A stretch of DNA of 48,990 nucleotides, from contig NZ_FLLQ01000016.1 in NCBI RefSeq assembly GCF_900088415.1, forward strand, positions 1 to 48,990. The letters are read 5' to 3'. This DNA comes from Vibrio mediterranei (GTDB lineage Bacteria; Pseudomonadota; Gammaproteobacteria; Enterobacterales; Vibrionaceae). A model generated the notes under the pieces. It ran no database searches. It was not told the DNA's origin and worked only from the letters and a program-made list of their open reading frames with translations. Below are positions 1-9,129 of this stretch, piece by piece. The translations under genes and the position numbers were made by a program. Each line of letters opens with the position of its first letter. Position 1 is the first letter of the stretch.

Positions 1-46
1 TGTTGTACTTGCGCCAGTTGGTGGTTTTATAGCGAGGCTTCGGCAT
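1..46 (-). CDS. IS5-family transposase, N-terminal fragment
   Basis: The first 15 codons of a transposase are visible, starting at an ATG at 46-44 and running off the left edge. The residues MPKPRYKTTNWRKYN are the typical opening of IS5-family (IS903-like) DDE transposases of Vibrio and relatives. The catalytic part is not in the window. The piece at 48918-48990 has the matching C-terminus on the same strand, but it belongs to a different copy. Confidence 0.8.
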   Translation of the reverse strand, partial: MPKPRYKTTNWRKYN

Positions 47-128
47 GAAATCAAAGTCAGTAAATGAATGTCTCTGATCTGATCGTAAGATTGTGATTTA
101 GTTCATTCGATTTCGGCAACAAAGCCGC
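1..128 (-). mobile_element. IS5-family element, 5' end (cut by window edge)
   Basis: This is the transposase-start end of an IS5-family insertion sequence read on the minus strand. The terminal inverted repeat is at 112-128 (ttcggcaacaaagccgc). Its reverse complement recurs exactly at 48862-48878, at the other end of the window. About 65 bases separate the repeat from the transposase start codon. The rest of the element lies outside the window, so the exact target duplication cannot be judged. Confidence 0.8.
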
Positions 129-677
129 TAGAGGATGCCCTTTACACTTCTAGCTTCGATTGTGTGGCGGTGAGTGAGAGATTGCCATATAAATATAACC
201 ATATGTTTTTAAAAAGAAATTCATGGAGTTTAAAATTTCCTATACTTTTACACATACTTTTTATCTTTGTTTTCATTACGTGATTTTCATCGCAATTTGT
301 CCTAAATCCCCCTTATCAATCTCTAAGACAATGCAGCTCACGTGGGGCAATTTTAAGTCGGCGTTAGTAGGTCATTTTTACATCAGCGCAGACAGCATAT
401 CTAAATCTATTATTGAAACAAACACATCCTCAAGAGTTACACTATGTAGCTCTAACATTTTCACCTACACATCAGCATCGTACAGAGTCAGAGCCGCTCA
501 AGGGCAACAAGATGTATAACCCTCTCTGGCAAAACTTATCTGCACATTCATCAAACGGTGTTTTGAGCCCAGCACATATTAGTTTAATATTGGCAGTTGC
601 ATTATGTAACAGAATTTAATGACCGTTTGATACTCCAGCTATCAGACGCGGCAAGCACAACTATCAGACTCGAGTTT
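129..677. other. No supported gene; AT-rich intergenic stretch
   Basis: About 550 bases lie between the IS5 end and the first convincing gene. Short open frames exist (for example 223-519 and 413-619) but they lack a good ribosome binding site, have no recognisable protein features and overlap one another. The stretch probably holds the promoter of the gene starting near 678. I could not pick a convincing -35/-10 pair by eye. Confidence 0.5.
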
Positions 678-2309
678 ATGGCTTTTTTTATTTTACTATT
701 CTTAGCAGTGGGCTTTATCGTTGGTCTAGCGACTCCTGAAAATCGAAAAAGCCACGCTTATTCAATCTACATTCTCGTTTCAATTGGTTGGGCTTTTGCT
801 TGGGGGCCTTTCGCTATCCTCACATTTCTCGAGCTTGCAGGTGGAGATTGGTTGGCTCGTAAAATTAAGTCACCTTTCACAAAACCAGCTTCCTCCTCTA
901 ACACAGATTTAAAAGTTGCTAGCCAAGATAAGCCTAGGAAACAAACCAGCGTAAGAGCGCAGATTGAGGATCATCCAAAAGTCGTTAGTAATGTACATTC
1001 TGACAAACTGACCATTGAATTATCAAGTCTTACAAAGAATACAGATGCACTAGAAAAATCATATTCAACCCTACTAAAGGTTCACAGCCTCGTTCCGACC
1101 AAACTACCGAATTCAAGGAAGATCTTCGGCGATCTTGTTGCTGTCTGGTCTGTTCAATTAAAGATGCTCGAAACCATCGTCCAATTTTTTAGCCACGATG
1201 TTTTTAAACAAACAGCGACTAGGGAGATGGTTGAACACATTATCAAAATCAAACAAAAATCAATAGCGTCTAATGAGGCACTCAAACCTATGTTTGAAGA
1301 TCCTGTAAACAGCCTTTTAGAAGGTATTTGTATTTCAAAGCAAGTGGAAGCATACAAGCATACTCAACACCTGTCATACTTTAATGCAATTCAGTATTGC
1401 TTTAGGGAGCACGGAGACTTTATTGAAGAAACGACCACCAACCATTTCAATGAGCTGCAAGAAATGGCTAAAAAACCTTTGAAGCAATCCGAAAAGTTGT
1501 ACCGTGAACTTAAAGATATAGCAGAAAAAATAGATGATTCATTCTTAAATTCCAAAGCGAACCAGCTTGCATTGAGCGTAGCAAGAGCGAAAAACCAAAT
1601 TGATACAGCACCAATAACGCAGGCTCCTCGTCAACTCGAACAACAAAATGAAATACGACACAGTAAAAAGCAAGCTCTCTCGATACTAGACCAAAAAATC
1701 TCCGCAAGTAGAAACGACAAGTTAGTTGACCAACCAAATAATGTAACTTCAATTGTTTCAGAGCCTAAAAAACTGGCAACGTCACCTACAGCTCAAATCG
1801 AGTTGCGCACCGCATCAGGAAGTAAAGAAAACTCTGTCATTTTTGAAATCTATGACAACTTCACCAAAGCCAACTTATCAGCTAAAGCTCATGCGAAAAA
1901 CGGTCAGCCAGTGAAAGTTACTACGCTAGGAGAGTATCGAATTGTATCTTCCAGTGAGCTTTCTTTTGATCTCTCACCAAATGAAGCCAAATATTTCTAC
2001 CAGATGATAAGTGAAGGTTTAACTACCCAAGAAATTGCAAATAAAAATAACACTAAGCATAGTTCTTCAATTGCAATTGCAGCGAGCCTAGTGAAGCAAA
2101 ATATATTAGCACTGGCCGATGTTAAACATCAATTTAACATCTCTTCACTTGAGCAGGAGATTGCGAAACGAGCATTTGAGCAACAATTCCGACAATCAGG
2201 AACTATCCGTCTTAAGCCGTTTTATGAAACACACGTTTTTAAGATCCCAAACATTAATTATAATGACTTGACCCTATTAGCGGCAGAGGTTCAGAGAAGG
2301 GAGAGCTAA
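678..2309 (+). CDS. Unrecognised protein with two N-terminal membrane segments
   Basis: I do not recognise this 543-residue protein. Two hydrophobic segments sit at the N-terminus, at about residues 2-18 and 28-50, separated by a short charged loop. They suggest an inner-membrane anchor. The rest is soluble, charged and helix-rich, with a long central part that may form coiled coil. Near the C-terminus a stretch rich in helices (LTTQEIANKNN onwards) loosely resembles a winged-helix fold, but this is weak. An upstream in-frame TTG at 597 would add 27 residues. The ATG at 678 is preferred because it opens directly into the first membrane segment. The gene converges on the next minus-strand gene with a 17-base gap. 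Confidence 0.6.
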   Translation: MAFFILLFLAVGFIVGLATPENRKSHAYSIYILVSIGWAFAWGPFAILTFLELAGGDWLARKIKSPFTKPASSSNTDLKVASQDKPRKQTSVRAQIEDHPKVVSNVHSDKLTIELSSLTKNTDALEKSYSTLLKVHSLVPTKLPNSRKIFGDLVAVWSVQLKMLETIVQFFSHDVFKQTATREMVEHIIKIKQKSIASNEALKPMFEDPVNSLLEGICISKQVEAYKHTQHLSYFNAIQYCFREHGDFIEETTTNHFNELQEMAKKPLKQSEKLYRELKDIAEKIDDSFLNSKANQLALSVARAKNQIDTAPITQAPRQLEQQNEIRHSKKQALSILDQKISASRNDKLVDQPNNVTSIVSEPKKLATSPTAQIELRTASGSKENSVIFEIYDNFTKANLSAKAHAKNGQPVKVTTLGEYRIVSSSELSFDLSPNEAKYFYQMISEGLTTQEIANKNNTKHSSSIAIAASLVKQNILALADVKHQFNISSLEQEIAKRAFEQQFRQSGTIRLKPFYETHVFKIPNINYNDLTLLAAEVQRRES

Positions 2310-2326
2310 CCTACTTAAGAGAGTAA

Positions 2327-2917
2327 CTAAAATGGTAAGCCAAATAATAACCCAATACCAAAGCCTATTGGCGAGACCGGAATAGCGACATCTGCAACGA
2401 TTTCAGCCAGCCCCTCTGATACAGCATCACTGCCAAGCTCAGTTGCAGTATCAGAGGCAATACCTGGCACCTGTTGCCTGGCAAGGGTCTCGGTAACCGC
2501 TTGTGTAAGAGTGTCATTGCCGATACCGGAATCGATCACCATTACACTGTCAATACTATTGGCGACCTCACTAGTCACAATGATTGGTACATCAGGATGT
2601 TCTGCTAACGTTTCATTGATATAACTAACGCTGTCCGTCGCTTTAAGTTGCACCTCAGCAGCGATATCACCTTCATTCATAATCGCTATATCTGTTACTG
2701 CATGATTTGTCGCTTCGAACAGTTCAGTATCAAGACCCTGATCATTGAGCGCTGCAGCGACCTCCTGTTCAAAAACGATACCTTTAACATTGCTGATATG
2801 ACCAACCATAGCGTCGGGATTTACTTGCTCAAAGTAAGCCACAATCTCGTTATTTGAGCTGTGTTCAAGGTTGTTATAACCACGGCGCACTGCATCGAAA
2901 ACTAATTCAGGTTGCAT
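2327..2917 (-). CDS. Small protein with PD-(D/E)xK-like core and hydrophobic Gly-rich tail
   Basis: This is a 196-residue protein of unknown function. The middle carries an arrangement like the restriction-endonuclease-like (PD-(D/E)xK) fold: a glutamate in the helix VFEQEVAAAL, an aspartate in TDIAI and the strand motif EVQLKA (E-x-x-K). The last 25 residues are hydrophobic and glycine/proline rich and could touch a membrane. It starts inside the end of the upstream ankyrin-repeat gene (11-base overlap), so the two are probably co-transcribed and co-translated. Ankyrin partners are known for some toxins and effectors, so a toxin/partner pair is possible. That is inference only, and no named family was identified. 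Confidence 0.6.
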   Translation of the reverse strand: MQPELVFDAVRRGYNNLEHSSNNEIVAYFEQVNPDAMVGHISNVKGIVFEQEVAAALNDQGLDTELFEATNHAVTDIAIMNEGDIAAEVQLKATDSVSYINETLAEHPDVPIIVTSEVANSIDSVMVIDSGIGNDTLTQAVTETLARQQVPGIASDTATELGSDAVSEGLAEIVADVAIPVSPIGFGIGLLFGLPF

Positions 2918-4114
2918 TTATTGATTTTTCCGTGGGCGCCAGTAACGCGATAATTTCCTGATATACTCTGCTATCCACTCTTCCATATTTGTTTTTTGGT
3001 GCTCGGCTGAAAGCTATGTTACGTGCAGAGTTTCCTTTCTTGGTCTCTAACTCCTTGTTAGCACCGAACTCTACCAACAGTTTGACTATATCGATATAGC
3101 CTTCTCTAGACGCTATCATTAATGGACTAAACCCTGTATCTGTTTGAACATTAATACCAGCGCCTAGTTTTATTAAGAGAGATACGACTTCTGATTGAAA
3201 GCGGCCGCTGTATACAATGCTGAGCTACCATCGTTATTTCTTAAGTTGACATCCACTCCCGTCTCAGAAAACAATTCAATTAAATCAGCTTGTCCGTTTT
3301 TAGCCAAAATGCATAACGCCGTTTTTCCGTCCTTGCCTTTCACATTAACTTCCGCACCACTACGGATCAGTTTGTTTACATAATGCATATCACCTTTTTC
3401 TAATGCCAGTATCAACAGTGAATTCCCTTCATCATCATAAACGTTCGGGCCAGTGCCATCATCAAGTAGGGTATCTACGATATCTATGTAACCATTTTGG
3501 TAGGCTGATAAAAGTGCTGCTTCAGAATACTTTGAACTAAATACAGCACCCTTTACCTTTAAGATCTCAACAATATCTATTCGCTTTTTAAAATAAGCGC
3601 CAGTGATGGCATTCCAGCCATCATTATTACATATGTTGATATTTGCCCCATGAGTGAGTAAAAATTCAACCGCCTTCTTGCGTCCTTTAATAGCCGCCCA
3701 AATCAAAGGAGTCCAACCATTTTCATTTCTAATGTCTACAGCTGCTCCCATCTCCACCATCAACTCAGCTAATTCAAAGTATTCATTTTCCAGACATAGC
3801 AACAGTGCACTGCTCATTCTTTCTGGTCGGTAGTTTGGGTTAGCTCCAAGCTCTAGCAGCTTACTTGCTATTTCCAAATAGCCTAAATCTATCGCCATTC
3901 TTAATGGATTGTGTCCATTGTGGTTTACATCAAACCCATCGAATGCCATCAACTGCTCAGCTAAATGCGAAAAACCACCATCTAATGCAAGCTCGAAGGC
4001 CGTATGCTTCTCATCCACTAACTCATTGATTTGTTTCGGATGCTCTAAAAGCAACTTCAGTACTTTTTTTTCCTCACCATGATTTATGGCATTTAGAAGC
4101 TCTGCTTTGTCCAT
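2907..4114 (-). pseudogene. Ankyrin-repeat protein, frameshifted
   Basis: An ankyrin-repeat gene runs from the ATG at 4114 (AGGTAG ribosome site 8 bases upstream). It contains about ten 33-residue repeats with the usual G-TPL-A and LL--GA-V motifs. The reading frame stops at 3173. However, the next repeat continues in another frame (SLLIKLGAGIN, then SPLMIASREGYIDIVKLLVEFGAN) down to the stop at 2907. The break lies near 3190-3201. The smallest repair restoring the expected repeat is reinsertion of four bases (one copy of an AATC unit). If translated as is, the product loses its last two repeats. A sequencing or assembly error is possible. The downstream PD-(D/E)xK-like gene overlaps the original end. 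Confidence 0.8.
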
Positions 4115-4195
4115 CAATACTACCTAATACTTCTTATTTACGTTCTAATTACAAGATGAAAGCTAACCTAGATGGCATCACATTACATCAGCAAG

Positions 4196-4699
4196 TTACT
4201 CAAGAATATTGGCTTCAAGCCAGTACCTTAAAGTGTCTTCACCAACCTCACCAAACTTTTCCGCGGTTTCTATCATTGCTAATTGAAATGTTTGACTTAA
4301 CGAAACTTGCCCACAAAGCGCCAAACTACGGATAATGCGAGATATCCTTAGGTGATTATGGCCGCCATGTTTAAGCCAGATGTGATCTTTGATATTCAAC
4401 CCTTCTGCTGCGACTATGCGCCCATCTACCATTTTCATCCCAAAAAAGCCTAACATCAGCTCTAGCGACTCCAGTTGTGCAGCTTTGAGCTTATCGCTTT
4501 GAGCAAATGTTGTTCTATCTTCTAGCGTTAATATTGGGGCATGTCGGTTAAACTTTGTCTGTGTATCAATTGGAAACAGCCACTGAATATATTTGTGATC
4601 ATACTCTAGCCAAAAATCGTCCAAAGCCCATATTTCGTGAATTAGCCTACCTTGACTATCTGGTATCATTCCCAAATGAAACTGAGTCAGCTTGCTCAT
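4196..4699 (-). CDS. OGFr-related (opioid growth factor receptor N-terminal domain) protein
   Basis: This 167-residue protein has the hallmark of the opioid growth factor receptor conserved region. FWLEYDHKYIQWLFP, at about residues 28-42, matches the family pattern of an aromatic/acidic stretch followed by H-YIQWLFP. Bacterial members are common in marine gammaproteobacteria, and their function is unknown. The open frame extends upstream to 4837. The ATG at 4699 is chosen because GGAG lies 8 bases before it and the family domain starts soon after. It is transcribed divergently from the helicase gene at 4997, and the ~300 bases between the two starts presumably hold both promoters. Confidence 0.7.
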   Translation of the reverse strand: MSKLTQFHLGMIPDSQGRLIHEIWALDDFWLEYDHKYIQWLFPIDTQTKFNRHAPILTLEDRTTFAQSDKLKAAQLESLELMLGFFGMKMVDGRIVAAEGLNIKDHIWLKHGGHNHLRISRIIRSLALCGQVSLSQTFQLAMIETAEKFGEVGEDTLRYWLEANILE

Positions 4700-4996
4700 C
4701 AATACGTCTCCGTGCGCTAATGTACTCATTCGATGACCGACTATTTGGTAACGGTGTAGAGCACAAAAAATGCTTTGCCAGCTAAGTGCTAGCTTGGCTT
4801 TAACCTTTAGGCTATGAGTAACCCTTTGACAGGTCAAGCATCTATTGATGGCTCTATTAATATTTATAAAGAATGCTCAAACAACCACCACTCAACATGA
4901 TGTAGGCTTCATTTTATCAAACTTTTCAAAGCCCATTTCCGCGATACCCGTTACAATATGCAATTAGGATTTCTCTAATACTCGGCAGGGACAAAA

Positions 4997-6994
4997 TTGA
5001 CAGACAAAGCACAAAAACTTCGCCAAATGGTACATTCGGTTCTTGATAGTGACGGCCTTCACTCTCACCAGGTTGATGCTGCAACGAAAACCTTCAATGC
5101 GCTCACAAGTGACGTTAGAGCAGTAGTCACTGCAGCAGAAATGCAGGCAGGAAAGTCAGGAATCGCACTTGCTCTTTGCTGTAAGCAACGTTTGAGTTTA
5201 AGTGATAACGATATATGCGATCGTAAGCAACTAAAAGATACCCTATACCTCGTTACCATGCCGGACACCGCACTGAAGGAGCAAGCTGAAGATGATCTAA
5301 GACTTGCTAAAAACGTTGTGGTAAGCAACTTTGTTAATTTTGAAAAAGCTCTTGAAAATGAGTTCAAAGGTAACCCACCTAAGCTGATTATTATCGATGA
5401 GTGCCACTATGGTTCAAACGTCACTGCTGTTAGATATAGCAAGATCTTTGATTACCTAGAACAAGAAAATGACAGTTGTAAAGTTGTGTTCATTTCTGCG
5501 ACACCGTTTGGTGCCCTGTACGGTGCAGAAACTGAATATCAAGAAGCACTAGACCTTCAACAAGAAGCTGAAGATGAAAACGACTCAGCACTCTTTAAAG
5601 AAGCCCAAGAAGTTGCTGAAAATGCCTTAAAGGACTCCATCCTTCGACGCGACTTCAACACGCGCCTAGTTTTCCACAAAACCAGTGATGAATACTATGG
5701 CGTTCGTGAAATGCTCAATAGTGGGAAAGTTAAAGGACTTGAGCAAGACAACAAAAACTTTCTCGTTGAGTCGCCGCAGAGAGAAGAATTCATTAAACAG
5801 TTTAAGTCTCATGAAGGCATGGGTTGGTCATTGGTTCGGGTACCTGCTGGCTTTGCGATGGACGCAAAAGAGTTCCTAATTGGTCAAGGAATAGATGAAA
5901 ATGCTGTCTATATACTGGGTAACTCACTGACAGGAGTCCCTGAGGATGAACATTGCAGCATAGACCGATTTAAGCGTGAGTTCGATGACGCACAGATTTT
6001 TGACGATAAACTCATTGCCATTACGGTTGCCGGTGCCAGAGCTGGTATTAACTTTGGCGCAATGATGAAAAACAATCTTATTTCGACATGGGATAGCACC
6101 GTTGCTAGCGTTGCTGCTGTTGTTCAAGCCAATATTGGCAGAGCTTGTGGATATCACGGTAATAACGCTTCGATGCACTATACCAACCTCAATGCAGCTG
6201 AAGCTTATGCAGCCATTCTAGACCACCTAGAAAAAACGTGTTCAGAATATGCAGCTTCTGACTTTGATGGATTAAAAGAATTCTTTGAAGACGTTTGCCA
6301 AGAATACCAAGTCAATGGCTTAGATGTTGGTTTGACTATTAAATATAAACGCCGTCGTCCAATCGGCGACGTCGAGACTTACCAAACTCATAGTTACCTA
6401 GCCGTCCCTGCCAAATTATTAGAAGACAACGTCGACTATAGTTGCTACACCAGCGACAGAATCCTTCTACAAGCTATAGACATTGTTCGTAACGAGTTCA
6501 CAACTAAAGGGGCACCGAGCGTAAAAGGCAACCGCGCTATGCGTGGTAAAACTAAAAATTGGATCAAAGCACACTGGATCAACGGTGACAGTTACGATAA
6601 CCCCGAAAAAGCTCGTGCAGATGGTACTCAAAAAGACAAAACAAAACTCTATACCCAAATGTTGGACAATGATGAGTATCTAGAGTTTAACCGTGTCGTA
6701 GCTCCAGGTTCGGGGGAGCTTTCTGAGAACAAGTTAGTCACAGCAGCAATCTTCAGTGTCTATAATATATCAAGACGTCAAGTCGCAAAGAAAATCATGA
6801 CAATCGAAGACGTTCATCACATGTGTGACCATTTTGGTATCGATCGTGATGACACCATGTTGGTCTTGTATAAGCGTGGAGAGTATGACATAGATCGCTC
6901 TATCGCTAAAAAACAGCACAATGAGCTTCCCGAAAAGTCCGGCGACTTAAGTGATGAATCACATTTTTCGGACAAAGCTAATTCCAACTTTTAA
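4997..6994 (+). CDS. SF2 helicase-like protein, first of a tandem pair
   Basis: This 665-residue protein has superfamily 2 helicase/translocase motifs. They are the Walker A-type AEMQAGKS at about 47-54, the DECH box (IIIDECHYG) at 131-139, SATP at 167-170 and the motif VI-like QANIGRACGYH at 377-387. The ~280-residue C-terminus is shared only with the neighbouring paralogue and not recognised. Relative to that paralogue it carries a charged, helix-forming insertion at about 178-211. The start is a TTG with an upstream CAGGG. It is chosen because alignment to the paralogue puts the first residues opposite that protein's ATG start. It probably acts on nucleic acid in an ATP-dependent way. The neighbourhood of RecQ and DprA-like genes points to defence. 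Confidence 0.75.
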   Translation: MTDKAQKLRQMVHSVLDSDGLHSHQVDAATKTFNALTSDVRAVVTAAEMQAGKSGIALALCCKQRLSLSDNDICDRKQLKDTLYLVTMPDTALKEQAEDDLRLAKNVVVSNFVNFEKALENEFKGNPPKLIIIDECHYGSNVTAVRYSKIFDYLEQENDSCKVVFISATPFGALYGAETEYQEALDLQQEAEDENDSALFKEAQEVAENALKDSILRRDFNTRLVFHKTSDEYYGVREMLNSGKVKGLEQDNKNFLVESPQREEFIKQFKSHEGMGWSLVRVPAGFAMDAKEFLIGQGIDENAVYILGNSLTGVPEDEHCSIDRFKREFDDAQIFDDKLIAITVAGARAGINFGAMMKNNLISTWDSTVASVAAVVQANIGRACGYHGNNASMHYTNLNAAEAYAAILDHLEKTCSEYAASDFDGLKEFFEDVCQEYQVNGLDVGLTIKYKRRRPIGDVETYQTHSYLAVPAKLLEDNVDYSCYTSDRILLQAIDIVRNEFTTKGAPSVKGNRAMRGKTKNWIKAHWINGDSYDNPEKARADGTQKDKTKLYTQMLDNDEYLEFNRVVAPGSGELSENKLVTAAIFSVYNISRRQVAKKIMTIEDVHHMCDHFGIDRDDTMLVLYKRGEYDIDRSIAKKQHNELPEKSGDLSDESHFSDKANSNF

Positions 6995-7036
6995 TCCAAA
7001 TTCATAGGGGTGAAAGCCCCTATTCTGAGTCACACT

Positions 7037-8896
7037 ATGAATACCGCAGATAAACATCGCCAACTTGTTGAAAATGTGATTTTACAAAACACCTTTGAGC
7101 ACCAGCGCAATGCCGCGAACCAAGCGTTTGTACAGTTTCAAGCAGGTTCTAGGGCTGTAGTAATTGCTGCAGAAATGCAATCGGGTAAGTCAGGGATTGC
7201 GCTTGCGCTCTCTGGGCTACAAAGACTAACTATTCCTGATGACAATATAAGTGAAAGAAAATACTTAAAAGACACTTTGTATTTAGTCACCATGGCTGAC
7301 ATAGCCCTGCAAGATCAAGCTAAGGGCGACCTTTCAGAAAGTAAAAATGTTGTTGTTAGTAACTTTACTAACTTTGAGATCGCACTTAAGGGGGACTTTA
7401 GATATCAAGCCCCAAAACTCATTATCATTGATGAGTGTCATTATGGTTCTAGCGTTGATAGCGTTCGTTACGACAAGGTATTTAACTACTTAGAGAACGA
7501 GAATCCTGATTGCAAAGTAGCCTTTATTTCCGCGACTCCTTTTAGTGCATTGTATGCTGCAGGTGCTGATTCTATTCTGCGTCACAATTTCAACACCTCG
7601 CTGGTCTTCCACAAAACCAGTGGTGAATACCATGGCATTCGTCAGATGCATAGGAACAACCAAATAATCAAACTTGATGAAGAGCATAGGGATTTTTGTG
7701 AAAGTTCACTATTGCGAAACCGCTTTATCCGCCAAATCAAAGAACATGAAGGTTCTGGATGGTCACTTATTCGGGTACCAAGCAGCCAAGCCAGCACTGC
7801 AAGAGACGTTTTGCTATCAAGTGGGATTGAACCCCACCAAATTCACATTATTGGCCAAAAACTCGTTGGCGTTGAAGATCATGAACTGTCCTCTATTGAT
7901 GATTTTAAACGAGAGTATGAAACCGCAACATTGTTCGATGACAAGCTCATTGCAATCACCGTTGCTGGATTTAGAGCCGGAGTCAACTTTGGTCAAGAGA
8001 TGAAAGAAACATTAATAAACTCTTGGGACAGTACTATTGCCAACATAGCAGCGGTTGTTCAAGCTAACATAGGTAGAGCCTGTGGCTATCACAACAATCT
8101 CACTGCAAAACACTACACAAACCTCGATGCTGTCCGAGCTTACGGAGAGCTTCTGGATCATCTAGAAGCAAACGATAAAAGCCATGAATTCGAAGGGCTT
8201 CATCAAGTGTTCGAACAAATTTGCTCTCGCTATGATGTCAAAGGCTTTGACCGAGGTACCACAATTGCGCCTAACACCGAAATTAAAGTGACTAGAAAGC
8301 TTGATGACAACAAAGTTTACTTAACCAAAGGTTACGTAGTTGTTCCTGGCAAGCTTAATGATCTTGACTTTGATTTTTCTTCGTTTACCAATGACGATGA
8401 ACTACTTAGCGCCATAGCTCTCATTCGCCAAGAGCTTCTGAGTGATGATGGTCCATATCGGAAAAAGAACCGGGCCCTACGTGGTGAGCATCAAAACTGG
8501 ATCAAAGCCCAATGGGTAAACGGTGCAACATATGACGATGGTACTCAAAGTTGTGCGAAAGCTAAAACTCTAGATTTTACGTCTCGCTTAAACGCCAACG
8601 AAGAGATAGCATTTAACCAAATCGTTAACCCTGGCGGCGGGGAAAAGACAGAAGATAAGAAAGTAATGGCCAGTATATTTAGTACTTACAACCTATCTGG
8701 TCAAATGGATGCATTCAAACGCTCGCTAGACTCTGACGATATGGAAGAAATCAGCGACCTCCTTGGTGTTGAGGACGACAATACTATTATTGTTCTTTAC
8801 CAGCGTGGCGAATTTTCACAACGCCTGACAGAGGACACCTCAGCTTCAAGCCTAGACATTCAAACGACTCGTATTCGCAACAATAGTGTTTTTTAG
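7037..8896 (+). CDS. SF2 helicase-like protein, second of a tandem pair
   Basis: This 619-residue paralogue of the preceding gene is similar along its whole length (well over half the residues agree in the motif-bearing blocks by eye). It has the same motif set: AEMQSGKS, IIIDECHYGS, ISATPF and QANIGRACGYH. It lacks the charged ~34-residue insertion of its neighbour. The ATG at 7037 is used; an in-frame GTG at 7010 is an alternative. Only 42 bases separate it from the stop of the first copy, so the two form one operon. The retained motifs in both copies suggest that both are active and may act together rather than one being a decaying duplicate. It ends just before a strong terminator. Confidence 0.75.
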   Translation: MNTADKHRQLVENVILQNTFEHQRNAANQAFVQFQAGSRAVVIAAEMQSGKSGIALALSGLQRLTIPDDNISERKYLKDTLYLVTMADIALQDQAKGDLSESKNVVVSNFTNFEIALKGDFRYQAPKLIIIDECHYGSSVDSVRYDKVFNYLENENPDCKVAFISATPFSALYAAGADSILRHNFNTSLVFHKTSGEYHGIRQMHRNNQIIKLDEEHRDFCESSLLRNRFIRQIKEHEGSGWSLIRVPSSQASTARDVLLSSGIEPHQIHIIGQKLVGVEDHELSSIDDFKREYETATLFDDKLIAITVAGFRAGVNFGQEMKETLINSWDSTIANIAAVVQANIGRACGYHNNLTAKHYTNLDAVRAYGELLDHLEANDKSHEFEGLHQVFEQICSRYDVKGFDRGTTIAPNTEIKVTRKLDDNKVYLTKGYVVVPGKLNDLDFDFSSFTNDDELLSAIALIRQELLSDDGPYRKKNRALRGEHQNWIKAQWVNGATYDDGTQSCAKAKTLDFTSRLNANEEIAFNQIVNPGGGEKTEDKKVMASIFSTYNLSGQMDAFKRSLDSDDMEEISDLLGVEDDNTIIVLYQRGEFSQRLTEDTSASSLDIQTTRIRNNSVF

Positions 8897-8899
8897 GCA

Positions 8900-8931
8900 A
8901 AACAAAGCCGCAGATTTTCGCGGCTTTGTTT
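8900..8931. terminator. Bidirectional intrinsic terminator between convergent operons
   Basis: A 12-base perfect stem (8900-8911 aaacaaagccgc paired with 8920-8931) has an 8-base loop. It is A-rich on the left and T-rich on the right, so it works as a terminator from either side. It lies four bases after the stop of the second helicase-like gene and 16 bases beyond the end of the minus-strand operon. Confidence 0.9.
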
Positions 8932-8947
8932 ACAACATAACTTTCAA

Positions 8948-9118
8948 TTAACAGTGGCACTCATCGCTCTGCTTTGCTTTTGCTATCATCGTTTTCTGCT
9001 CTTCAATAGTCTCTTTAACTACCTTATCAAAGAACTTACGTTTTTCACCTGAAGAAGCGTTACGCACAAACTCAGAGAAAGGGGTTGATTTTACCTTTTC
9101 ACGCTTTGTAGTGAACAT
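8948..9118 (-). CDS. Small protein paired with the zeta-toxin-like kinase
   Basis: This is a 56-residue, highly charged, mainly helical protein (TPFSEFVRNASSGEKRKFF in the middle) ending in a short DECHC tail. The ATG at 9118 has a strong GGAGG five bases upstream. An upstream ATG at 9130 has no such site. It directly follows the zeta-toxin-like gene, whose stop is 12 bases from this start, and is the last gene of the RecQ operon. Its size and position would suit an antitoxin or regulator of the kinase. That is inferred from context only, because the known epsilon antitoxin fold is not evident. Confidence 0.7.
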   Translation of the reverse strand: MFTTKREKVKSTPFSEFVRNASSGEKRKFFDKVVKETIEEQKTMIAKAKQSDECHC

Positions 9119-9129
9119 CCTATCCTCCA

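Noticed and set aside
223..619. Two overlapping small open frames after the left IS5 end
   Set aside because: No ribosome binding site, no recognisable protein pattern and mutual overlap; most likely chance frames in AT-rich DNA.
4196..4699. Integron cassette carrying the OGFr-like gene
   Set aside because: Vibrio integrons often hold such genes, but no attC-like repeats were seen on either side.
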